Source of the DNA: Acanthosepion lycidas
Taxonomy: Eukaryota; Mollusca; Cephalopoda; Sepiida; Sepiidae
Assembly (NCBI GenBank): GCA_963932145.1
Contig: CAWVQA010000102.1
Span: 204,350-268,349 of the forward strand
Length of the DNA stretch: 64,000 nt
Direction: 5' to 3'
Of this stretch, positions 11,834-23,043 are shown piece by piece (within the stretch, counting starts at the first letter, position 1; each line of letters opens with the position of its first letter). The notes under the pieces are model-generated. The model was not told the origin of the DNA and did no database searches. It saw only the letters and a program-made list of their open reading frames with translations. The translations under genes and the position numbers were made by a program.

Positions 11834-13079
11834 CATATCGATTTTCAATAATTTCATTGTTTTTCTAATGTTTTCAAAGAGTTATTGATATTTACAATCT
11901 AGCGTTAAAAAGTAGTCAAAACAGCTAGATTTTGCATGTAAATCGCTATGTAATTAAAAGTTGGGTAAAACATAAAATCTTAAATATAACTTAGTCAAAA
12001 CTTCTGAAACTGGTTAAAATCAATAAGTTTTGATTGATTTCATACCGATTTTCAATAATTTCATTGTTTTTCTAATGTTTTCAAAGTGTTATTGATATTT
12101 ACAATCTAGCGTTGAAAAAGTAGTGAAAAAAGCTAGATTTTGCATGTAAATCGCTATGTAATTAAAAGTTGTGTAAAACATAAAATCTTAAATAAAAGTT
12201 TGTCAAAACTTATGAAACTAGTTAAAATCAATAAGTTTTGATTGATTTCATATCGATTTTCAATAATTTCATTGTTTTTCTAATGTTTTCAAAAAGTTAT
12301 TGATATTTACAAACTAGCGTTGAAAAAGTAGTGAAAAAAGCTAGATTTTGCATGTAAATCGCTATGTAATTAAAAGTTGTGTAAAACATAAAATCTTAAA
12401 TATAACTTTGTCAAAACTTCTGAAACTAGTTAAAATCAATAAGTTTTGATTGATTTCATATCGATTTTCAATAATTTCATTGGTTTTCTAATGTTTTCAA
12501 AGTGTTATTGATATTTACAAACTAGCGTTAAAAAGTAGTCAAAACAGCTAGATTTTGCATGTAAATCGCTATGTAATTAAAAGTTGTGTAAAACATAAAA
12601 TCTTAAATATAACTTTGTCAAAACTTCTGAAACTAGTTAAAATCAATAAGTTTTGATTGATTTCATATCGATTTTCAATAATTTCATTGTTTTTCTAATG
12701 TTTTCAAACAGTTATTGATATTTACAAACTAGCGTTGAAAAAGTAGTGAAAAAAGCTAGATTTTGCATGTAAATCGCTATGTAATTAAAAGTTGTGTAAA
12801 ACATAAAATCTTAAATATAACTTTGTCAAAACTTCTGAAACTAGTTAAAATCAATAAGTTTTGATTGATTTCATATCGATTTTCAATAATTTCATTGGTT
12901 TTCTAATGTTTTCAAACAGTTATTGATATTTACAAACTAGCGTTGAAAAAGTAGTGAAAAAAGCAAGATTTTGCATGGAAATCGATATGTAATTAAAAGT
13001 TGTGTAAAACATAAAATCTTAAATATAACTTTGTCAAAACTTCTGAAACTAGTTAAAATCAATAAGTTTTGATTGATTT
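11834..13079 (+). repeat. Hexamer C-D-E-F-A-B*
   Basis: Starts are at 11834, 12041, 12249, 12457, 12664 and 12872. It carries the ACTGGTT mark in C and GCATGGAAATCGATATG in B*, as in 3947-5192. It also begins the stretch that reappears 17 monomers later, from 15570 onward. Confidence 0.85.
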
Positions 13080-14529
13080 CATATCGATTTTCAATAATTT
13101 CATTGTTTTTCTAATGTTTTCAAAGAGTTATTGATATTTACAATCTAGCGTTAAAAAGTAGTCAAAACAGCTAGATTTTGCATGTAAATCGCTATGTAAT
13201 TAAAAGTTGGGTAAAACATAAAATCTTAAATATAACTTAGTCAAAACTTCTGAAACTAGTTAAAATCAATAAGTTTTGATTGATTTCATACCGATTTTCA
13301 ATAATTTCATTGTTTTTCTAATGTTTTCAAAGAGTTATTGATATTTACAATCTAGCGTTAAAAAGTAGTCAAAACAGCTAGATTTTGCATGTAAATCGCT
13401 ATGTAATTAAAAGTTGGGTAAAACATAAAATCTTAAATATAACTTTGTCAAAACTTCTGAAACTAGTAAAAATCAATAAGTTTTGATTGATTTCATATCG
13501 ATTTTCAATAATTTCATTGGTTTTCTAATGTTTTCAAACAGTTATTGATATTTACAAACTAGCGTTGAAAAAGTAGTGAAAAAAGCAAGATTTTGCATGT
13601 AAATCGCTATGTAATTAAAAGTTGTGTAAAACATAAAATCTTAAATATAACTTTGTCAAAACTTCTGAAACTAGTTAAAATCAATAAGTTTTGATTGATT
13701 TCATATCGATTTTCAATAATTTCATTGTTTTTCTAATGTTTTCAAAGAGTTATTGATATTTACAATCTAGCGTTAAAAAGTAGTCAAAACAGCTTGATTT
13801 TGCATGTAAATCGCTATGTAATTAAAAGTTGGGTAAAACATAAAATCTTAAATATAACTTTGTCAAAACTTCTGAAACTAGTTAAAATCAATAAGTTTTG
13901 ATTGATTTCATATCGATTTTCAATAATTTCATTGTTTTTCTAATGTTTTCAAACAGTTATTGATATTTACAAACTAGCGTTGAAAAAGTAGTGAAAAAAG
14001 CTAGATTTTGCGTGTAAATCGCTATGTAATTAAAAGTTGTGTAAAACATAAAATCTTAAATATAACTTTGTCAAAACTTCTGAAAGTAGTTAAAATCAAT
14101 AAGTTTTGATTGATTTCATATCGATTTTCAATAATTTCATTGGTTTTCTAATGTTTTCAAAGTGTTATTGATATTTACAAACTAGCGTTAAAAAGTAGTC
14201 AAAACAGCTAGATTTTGCATGTAAATCGCTATGTAATTAAAAGTTGTGTAAAACATAAAATCTTAAATATAACTTTGTCAAAACTTCTGAAACTAGTTAA
14301 AATCAATAAGTTTTGATTGATTTCATATCGATTTTCAATAATTTCATTGGTTTTCTAATGTTTTCAAAGTGTTATTGATATTTACAAACTAGCGTTAAAA
14401 AGTAGTCAAAACAGCTAGATTTTGCATGTAAATCGCTATGTAATTAAAAGTTGTGTAAAACATAAAATCTTAAATATAACTTTGTCAAAACTTCTGAAAC
14501 TAGTTAAATCAATAAGTTTTGATTGATTT
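13080..14529 (+). repeat. Linker heptamer C-C'-B-G-H-F-F
   Basis: Starts are at 13080, 13287, 13494, 13702, 13909, 14117 and 14324. G is a C-like monomer with CAGCTTGATTTTG, GGG and ACTTTGTC. H is A-like with TTTTGCGTG and GAAAGTAGTT. Two F copies are adjacent, and the second has lost one A (CTAGTTAAATC). The same seven-monomer order closes the next block at 16609-18059. Confidence 0.85.
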
Positions 14530-17500
14530 CATATCGATTTTCAATAATATCATTGTTTTTCTAATGTTTTCAAACAGTTATTGATATTTACAAACTAGCG
14601 TTGAAAAAGTAGTGAAAAAAGCTAGATTTTGCATGTAAATCGCTATGTAATTAAAAGTTGTGTAAAACATAAAATCTTAAATAAAAGTTTGACAAAACTT
14701 CTGAAACTAGTTAAAATCAATAAGTTTTGATTGATTTCATATCGATTTTCAATAATTTCATTGTTTTTCTAATGTTTTCAAAAAGTTATTTATATTTACA
14801 AACTAGCGTTAAAAAGTAGTGAAAACAGCTAGATTTTGCATGTAAATCGCTATGTAATTAAAAGTTGTGTAAAACATAAAATCTTAAATATAACTTTGTC
14901 AAAACTTCTGAAACTAGTTAAAATCAATAAGTTTTGATTGATTTCATATCGATTTTCAATAATTTCATTGTTTTTCTAATGTTTTCAAACAGTTTTTTGA
15001 TATTTACAAACTAGCGTTGAAAAAGTAGTGAAAAAAGCAAGATTTTGCATGTAAATCGCTATGTAATTAAAAGTTGTGTAAAACATAAAATCTTAAATAT
15101 AACTTTGTCAAAACTTCTGAAACTAGTTAAAATCAATAAGTTTTGATTGATTTCATATCGATTTTCAATAATTTCATTGTTTTTCTAATGTTTTCAAACA
15201 GTTATTGATATTTACAAACTAGCGTTGAAAAAGTAGTGAAAAAAGCTAGATTTTGCATGTAAATCCCTATGTAATTAAAAGTTGTGTAAAACATAAAATC
15301 TTAAATATAGCTTTGTCAAAACTTCTGAAACTAGTTAAAATCAATAAGTTTTGATTGATTTCATATCGATTTTCAATAATTTCATTGTTTTTCTAATGTT
15401 TTCAAACAGTTATTGATATTTACAAACTAGCGTTGAAAAAGTAGTGAAAAAAGCAAGATTTTGCATGTAAATCGCTATGTAATTAAAAGTTGGGTAAAAC
15501 ATAAAATCTTAAATATAACTTAGTCAAAACTTCTGAAACTGGTTAAAATCAATAAGTTTTGATTGATTTCATACCGATTTTCAATAATTTCATTGTTTTT
15601 CTAATGTTTTCAAAGTGTTATTGATATTTACAATCTAGCGTTGAAAAAGTAGTGAAAAAAGCTAGATTTTGCATGTAAATCGCTATGTAATTAAAAGTTG
15701 TGTAAAACATAAAATCTTAAATAAAAGTTTGTCAAAACTTATGAAACTAGTTAAAATCAATAAGTTTTGATTGATTTCATATCGATTTTCAATAATTTCA
15801 TTGTTTTTCTAATGTTTTCAAAAAGTTATTGATATTTACAAACTAGCGTTGAAAAAGTAGTGAAAAAAGCTAGATTTTGCATGTAAATCGCTATGTAATT
15901 AAAAGTTGTGTAAAACATAAAATCTTAAATATAACTTTGTCAAAACTTCTGAAACTAGTTAAAATCAATAAGTTTTGATTGATTTCATATCGATTTTCAA
16001 TAATTTCATTGGTTTTCTAATGTTTTCAAAGTGTTATTGATATTTACAAACTAGCGTTAAAAAGTAGTCAAAACAGCTAGATTTTGCATGTAAATCGCTA
16101 TGTAATTAAAAGTTGTGTAAAACATAAAATCTTAAATATAACTTTGTCAAAACTTCTGAAACTAGTTAAAATCAATAAGTTTTGATTGATTTCATATCGA
16201 TTTTCAATAATTTCATTGTTTTTCTAATGTTTTCAAACAGTTATTGATATTTACAAACTAGCGTTGAAAAAGTAGTGAAAAAAGCTAGATTTTGCATGTA
16301 AATCGCTATGTAATTAAAAGTTGTGTAAAACATAAAATCTTAAATATAACTTTGTCAAAACTTCTGAAACTAGTTAAAATCAATAAGTTTTGATTGATTT
16401 CATATCGATTTTCAATAATTTCATTGGTTTTCTAATGTTTTCAAACAGTTATTGATATTTACAAACTAGCGTTGAAAAAGTAGTGAAAAAAGCAAGATTT
16501 TGCATGGAAATCGATATGTAATTAAAAGTTGTGTAAAACATAAAATCTTAAATATAACTTTGTCAAAACTTCTGAAACTAGTTAAAATCAATAAGTTTTG
16601 ATTGATTTCATATCGATTTTCAATAATTTCATTGTTTTTCTAATGTTTTCAAAGAGTTATTGATATTTACAATCTAGCGTTAAAAAGTAGTCAAAACAGC
16701 TAGATTTTGCATGTAAATCGCTATGTAATTAAAAGTTGGGTAAAACATAAAATCTTAAATATAACTTAGTCAAAACTTCTGAAACTGGTTAAAATCAATA
16801 AGTTTTGATTGATTTCATACCGATTTTCAATAATTTCATTGTTTTTCTAATGTTTTCAAAGAGTTATTGATATTTACAATCTAGCGTTAAAAAGTAGTCA
16901 AAACAGCTAGATTTTGCATGTAAATCGCTATGTAATTAAAAGTTGGGTAAAACATAAAATCTTAAATATAACTTTGTCAAAACTTCTGAAACTAGTAAAA
17001 ATCAATAAGTTTTGATTGATTTCATATCGATTTTCAATAATTTCATTGGTTTTCTAATGTTTTCAAACAGTTATTGATATTTACAAACTAGCGTTGAAAA
17101 AGTAGTGAAAAAAGCAAGATTTTGCATGTAAATCGCTATGTAATTAAAAGTTGTGTAAAACATAAAATCTTAAATATAACTTTGTCAAAACTTCTGAAAC
17201 TAGTTAAAATCAATAAGTTTTGATTGATTTCATATCGATTTTCAATAATTTCATTGTTTTTCTAATGTTTTCAAAGAGTTATTGATATTTACAATCTAGC
17301 GTTAAAAAGTAGTCAAAACAGCTTGATTTTGCATGTAAATCGCTATGTAATTAAAAGTTGGGTAAAACATAAAATCTTAAATATAACTTTGTCAAAACTT
17401 CTGAAACTAGTTAAAATCAATAAGTTTTGATTGATTTCATATCGATTTTCAATAATTTCATTGTTTTTCTAATGTTTTCAAACAGTTATTGATATTTACA

Positions 17501-18059
17501 AACTAGCGTTGAAAAAGTAGTGAAAAAAGCTAGATTTTGCGTGTAAATCGCTATGTAATTAAAAGTTGTGTAAAACATAAAATCTTAAATATAACTTTGT
17601 CAAAACTTCTGAAAGTAGTTAAAATCAATAAGTTTTGATTGATTTCATATCGATTTTCAATAATTTCATTGGTTTTCTAATGTTTTCAAAGTGTTATTGA
17701 TATTTACAAACTAGCGTTAAAAAGTAGTCAAAACAGCTAGATTTTGCATGTAAATCGCTATGTAATTAAAAGTTGTGTAAAACATAAAATCTTAAATATA
17801 ACTTTGTCAAAACTTCTGAAACTAGTTAAAATCAATAAGTTTTGATTGATTTCATATCGATTTTCAATAATTTCATTGGTTTTCTAATGTTTTCAAAGTG
17901 TTATTGATATTTACAAACTAGCGTTAAAAAGTAGTCAAAACAGCTAGATTTTGCATGTAAATCGCTATGTAATTAAAAGTTGTGTAAAACATAAAATCTT
18001 AAATATAACTTTGTCAAAACTTCTGAAACTAGTTAAAATCAATAAGTTTTGATTGATTT
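14530..18059 (+). repeat. 17-monomer segment, repeat of the sequence to its left
   Basis: The order is Z-Y-X'-A2-(B'/C)-D-E-F-A-B*-C-C'-B-G-H-F-F. From D (15570) to the second F it matches 12041-14529 at an offset of about 3,529 bp, including the private marks of B*, G and H. It is bounded by Z monomers with TAATATC at 14530 and 18060. X' keeps the expanded T-run of X but continues as an AAGATTTT type. An unequal exchange spanning 17 monomers is the simple explanation. Confidence 0.85.
15362..15569 (+). repeat. Hybrid monomer B'/C at a deletion junction
   Basis: The left part is B' (CA at 46-47, A65, long block, AAGATTTT). The right part is C (GTTGGG, ACTTAGTC, ACTGGTT), and it is followed by the expected D. 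Parallel loci at 3740, 6646, 9966 and 11627 have separate B' and C monomers. The switch lies in sequence shared by both classes, between about 15455 and 15492, so exactly one monomer was lost in register. Confidence 0.85.
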
Positions 18060-18891
18060 CATATCGATTTTCAATAATATCATTGTTTTTCTAATGTTTT
18101 CAAACAGTTATTGATATTTACAAACTAGCGTTGAAAAAGTAGTGAAAAAAGCTAGATTTTGCATGTAAATCGCTATGTAATTAAAAGTTGTGTAAAACAT
18201 AAAATCTTAAATAAAAGTTTGACAAAACTTCTGAAACTAGTTAAAATCAATAAGTTTTGATTGATTTCATATCGATTTTCAATAATTTCATTGTTTTTCT
18301 AATGTTTTCAAAAAGTTATTTATATTTACAAACTAGCGTTAAAAAGTAGTGAAAACAGCTAGATTTTGCATGTAAATCGCTATGTAATTAAAAGTTGTGT
18401 AAAACATAAAATCTTAAATATAACTTTGTCAAAACTTCTGAAACTAGTTAAAATCAATAAGTTTTGATTGATTTCATATCGATTTTCAATAATTTCATTG
18501 TTTTTCTAATGTTTTCAAACAGTTTTTTGATATTTACAAACTAGCGTTGAAAAAGTAGTGAAAAAAGCTAGATTTTGCATGTAAATCGCTATGTTATTAA
18601 AAGTTGTGTAAAACATAAAATCTTAAATATAACTTTGTCAAAACTTCTGAAACTAGTTAAAATCAATAAGTTTTGATTGATTTCATATCGATTTTCAATA
18701 ATTTCATTGTTTTTCTAATGTTTTCAAACAGTTATTGATATTTACACACTAGCGTTTAAAAAGTAGTGAAAAAAGCTAGATTTTGCATGTAAATCGCTAT
18801 GTAATTAAAAGTTGTGTAAAACATAAAATCTTAAATATAACTTTGTCAAAACTTCTGAAACTAGTTAAAATCAATAAGTTTTGATTGATTT

Positions 18892-20760
18892 CATATCGAT
18901 TTTCAATAATTTCATTGGTTTTCTAATGTTTTCAAAGTGTTATTGATATTTACAAACTAGCGTTAAAAAGTAGTCAAAACAGCTAGAATTTGCATGTAAA
19001 TCGCTATGTAATTAAAAGTTGTGTAAAACATAAAATCTTAAATATAACTTTGTCAAAACTTCTGAAACTAGTTAAAATCAATAAGTTTTGATTGATTTCA
19101 TATCGATTTTCAATAATTTCATTGTTTTTCTAATGTTTTCAAACAGTTATTGATATTTACAAACTAGCGTTGAAAAAGTAGTGAAAAAAGCTAGATTTTG
19201 CATGTAAATCGCTATGTAATTAAAAGTTGTGTAAAACATAAAATCTTAAATATAACTTTGTCAAAACTTCTGAAACTAATTAAAATCAATAAGTTTTGAT
19301 TGATTTCATATCGATTTTCAATAATTTCATTGGTTTTCTAATGTTTTCAAACAGTTATTGATATTTACAAACTAGCGTTGAAAAAGTAGTGAAAAAAGCA
19401 AGATTTTGCATGTAAATCGCTATGTAATTAAAAGTTGTGTAAAACATAAAATCTTAAATATAACTTTGTCAAAACTTCTGAAACTAGTTAAAATCAATAA
19501 GTTTTGATTGATTTCATATCGATTTTCAATAATTTCATTGGTTTTCTAATGTTTTCAAACAGTTATTGATATTTACAATCTAGCGTTAAAAAGTAGTCAA
19601 AACAGCTAGATTTTGCATGTAAATCGCTATGTAATTAAAAGTTGGGTAAAACATAAAATCTTAAATATAACTTAGTCAAAACTTCTGAAACTGGTTAAAA
19701 TCAATAAGTTTTGATTGATTTCATACCGATTTTCAATAATTTCATTGTTTTTCTAATGTTTTCAAAGTGTTATTGATATTTACAATCTAGCGTTGAAAAA
19801 GTAGTGAAAAAAGCTAGATTTTGCATGTAAATCGCTATGTAATTAAAAGTTGTGTAAAACATAAAATCTTAAATAAAAGTTTGTCAAAACTTATGAAACT
19901 AGTTAAAATCAATAAGTTTTGATTGATTTCATATCGATTTTCAATAATTTCATTGTTTTTCTAATGTTTTCAAAAAGTTATTGATATTTACAAACTAACG
20001 TTGAAAAAGTAGTGAAAAAAGCTAGATTTTGCATGTAAATCGCTATGTAATTAAAAGTTGTGTAAAACATAAAATCTTAAATATAACTTTGTCAAAACTT
20101 CTGAAACTAGTTAAAATCAATAAGTTTTGATTGATTTCATATCGATTTTAAATAATTTCATTGGTTTTCTAATGTTTTCAAAGTGTTATTGATATTTACA
20201 AACTAGCGTTAAAAAGTAGTCAAAACAGCTAGATTTTGCATGTAAATCGCTATGTAATTAAAAGTTGTGTAAAACATAAAATCTTAAATATAACTTTGTC
20301 AAAACTTCTGAAACTAGTTAAAATCAATAAGTTTTGATTGATTTCATATCGATTTTCAATAATTTCATTGTTTTTCTAATGTTTTCAAACAGTTATTGAT
20401 ATTTACAAACTAGCGTTGAAAAAGTAGTGAAAAAAGCTAGATTTTGCATGTAAATCGCTATGTAATTAAAAGTTGTGTAAAACATAAAATCTTAAATATA
20501 ACTTTGTCAAAACTTCTGAAACTAGTAAAAATCAATAAGTTTTGATTGATTTCATATCGATTTTCAATAATTTCATTGGTTTTCTAATGTTTTCAAACAG
20601 TTATTGATATTTACAAACTAGCGTTGAAACTGTAGTGAAAAAAGCAAGATTTTGCATGTAAATCGCTATGTAATTAAAAGTTGTGTAAAACATAAAATCT
20701 TAAATATAACTTTGTCAAAACTTCTGAAACTAGTTAAAATCAATAAGTTTTGATTGATTT
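18892..20760 (+). repeat. Internal 10-mer duplication, left copy
   Basis: Nine monomers start at 18892 (F with AGAATTTGC). Rare marks CTAATTAAAATC (about 19276), TTTTAAATAATTTC (about 20146) and GTTGAAACTGTAG (about 20623) each recur 2,075 to 2,077 bases downstream. The fourth monomer is the hybrid C^. Confidence 0.85.
19515..19721 (+). repeat. Hybrid monomer C^ (B/C)
   Basis: It starts as B (GG at 26-27, CA at 46-47) and continues as C (T65, short block, GTTGGG, ACTTAGTC, ACTGGTT). The switch lies between positions 48 and 64. Identical hybrids occur at 21591 and 24499, so one ancestral exchange was then copied with the block. The third copy has extra changes (ATAAGTAGGG). Confidence 0.85.
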
Positions 20761-20967
20761 CATATCGATTTTCAATAATTTCATTGCTTTTCTAATGTTT
20801 TCAAAAAGTTATTGATATTTACAAACTAACGTTGAAAAAGTAGTGAAAAAAGCTAGATTTTGATGTAAATCGCTATGTAATTAAAAGTTGTGTAAAACAT
20901 AAAATCTTAAATATAACTTTGTCAAAACTTCTGAAACTAGTTAAAATCAATAAGTTTTGATTGATTT
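20761..20967 (+). repeat. E-type monomer at the seam of the 10-mer duplication
   Basis: This monomer has AA at 46-47, AACTAACG and the one-base-shortened TTTTGATG, plus a private CATTGCTTTTC. It follows a B directly, so the usual C and D are missing. In the right-hand copy the equivalent slot holds a G monomer. It probably marks the exchange that created the duplication. Confidence 0.75.
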
Positions 20968-22836
20968 CATATCGATTTTCAATAATTTCATTGGTTTTCT
21001 AATGTTTTCAAAGTGTTATTGATATTTACAAACTAGCGTTAAAAAGTAGTCAAAACAGCTAGAATTTGCATGTAAATCGCTATGTAATTAAAAGTTGTGT
21101 AAAACATAAAATCTTAAATATAACTTTGTCAAAACTTCTGAAACTAGTTAAAATCAATAAGTTTTGATTGATTTCATATCGATTTTCAATAATTTCATTG
21201 TTTTTCTAATGTTTTCAAACAGTTATTGATATTTACAAACTAGCGTTGAAAAAGTAGTGAAAAAAGCTAGATTTTGCATGTAAATCGCTATGTAATTAAA
21301 AGTTGTGTAAAACATAAAATCTTAAATATAACTTTGTCAAAACTTCTGAAACTAATTAAAATCAATAAGTTTTGATTGATTTCATATCGATTTTCAATAA
21401 TTTCATTGGTTTTCTAATGTTTTCAAACAGTTATTGATATTTACAAACTAGCGTTGAAAAAGTAGTGAAAAAAGCAAGATTTTGCATGTAAATCGCTATG
21501 TAATTAAAAGTTGTGTAAAACATAAAATCTTAAATATAACTTTGTCAAAACTTCTGAAACTAGTTAAAATCAATAAGTTTTGATTGATTTCATATCGATT
21601 TTCAATAATTTCATTGGTTTTCTAATGTTTTCAAACAGTTATTGATATTTACAATCTAGCGTTAAAAAGTAGTCAAAACAGCTAGATTTTGCATGTAAAT
21701 CGCTATGTAATTAAAAGTTGGGTAAAACATAAAATCTTAAATATAACTTAGTCAAAACTTCTGAAACTGGTTAAAATCAATAAGTTTTGATTGATTTCAT
21801 ACCGATTTTCAATAATTTCATTGTTTTTCTAATGTTTTCAAAGTGTTATTGATATTTACAATCTAGCGTTGAAAAAGTAGTGAAAAAAGCTAGATTTTGC
21901 ATGTAAATCGCTATGTAATTAAAAGTTGTGTAAAACATAAAATCTTAAATAAAAGTTTGTCAAAACTTATGAAACTAGTTAAAATCAATAAGTTTTGATT
22001 GATTTCATATCGATTTTCAATAATTTCATTGTTTTTCTAATGTTTTCAAAAAGTTATTGATATTTACAAACTAACGTTGAAAAAGTAGTGAAAAAAGCTA
22101 GATTTTGCATGTAAATCGCTATGTAATTAAAAGTTGTGTAAAACATAAAATCTTAAATATAACTTTGTCAAAACTTCTGAAACTAGTTAAAATCAATAAG
22201 TTTTGATTGATTTCATATCGATTTTAAATAATTTCATTGGTTTTCTAATGTTTTCAAAGTGTTATTGATATTTACAAACTAGCGTTAAAAAGTAGTCAAA
22301 ACAGCTAGATTTTGCATGTAAATCGCTATGTAATTAAAAGTTGTGTAAAACATAAAATCTTAAATATAACTTTGTCAAAACTTCTGAAACTAGTTAAAAT
22401 CAATAAGTTTTGATTGATTTCATATCGATTTTCAATAATTTCATTGTTTTTCTAATGTTTTCAAACAGTTATTGATATTTACAAACTAGCGTTGAAAAAG
22501 TAGTGAAAAAAGCTAGATTTTGCATGTAAATCGCTATGTAATTAAAAGTTGTGTAAAACATAAAATCTTAAATATAACTTTGTCAAAACTTCTGAAACTA
22601 GTAAAAATCAATAAGTTTTGATTGATTTCATATCGATTTTCAATAATTTCATTGGTTTTCTAATGTTTTCAAACAGTTATTGATATTTACAAACTAGCGT
22701 TGAAACTGTAGTGAAAAAAGCAAGATTTTGCATGTAAATCGCTATGTAATTAAAAGTTGTGTAAAACATAAAATCTTAAATATAACTTTGTCAAAACTTC
22801 TGAAACTAGTTAAAATCAATAAGTTTTGATTGATTT
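20968..22836 (+). repeat. Internal 10-mer duplication, right copy
   Basis: Monomers F-A-B-C^-D-E-F-A-B start at 20968, 21175, 21383, 21591, 21798, 22006, 22214, 22421 and 22629. They share with 18892-20760 every rare mark I checked, and I saw no difference between the copies at the diagnostic sites. The duplication looks recent. Confidence 0.85.
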
Positions 22837-23043
22837 CATATCGATTTTCAATAATTTCATTGTTTTTCTAATGTTTTCAAAGAGTTATTGATATTTACAA
22901 TCTAGCGTTAAAAAGTAGTCAAAACAGCTTGATTTTGCATGTAAATCGCTATGTAATTAAAAGTTGGGTAAAACATAAAATCTTAAATATAACTTTGTCA
23001 AAACTTCTGAAACTAGTTAAAATCAATAAGTTTTGATTGATTT

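Larger units (their letters stand above)
18060..23043 (+). repeat. 24-monomer block: 14-mer unit with an internal 10-mer duplication
   Basis: The order is Z-Y-X-A#-[F-A-B-C^-D-E-F-A-B]-E^-[F-A-B-C^-D-E-F-A-B]-G. A# has ACACACTAGCGTTTAAAAAG near 18744. The bracketed nine-monomer runs share rare marks: CTAGAATTTGC, CTAATTAAAATC, TTTTAAATAATTTC and GTTGAAACTGTAG. The copy at 23044-25950 has the same ends and one bracketed run only, so the internal duplication is specific to this block. Confidence 0.85.

Noticed and set aside
14530-14740. Z monomer as an independent sequence unrelated to the satellite
   Set aside because: It differs from class A at only a few sites (TAATATC, AAATAAAAG, TTTGAC), so it is a diverged member of the same family.
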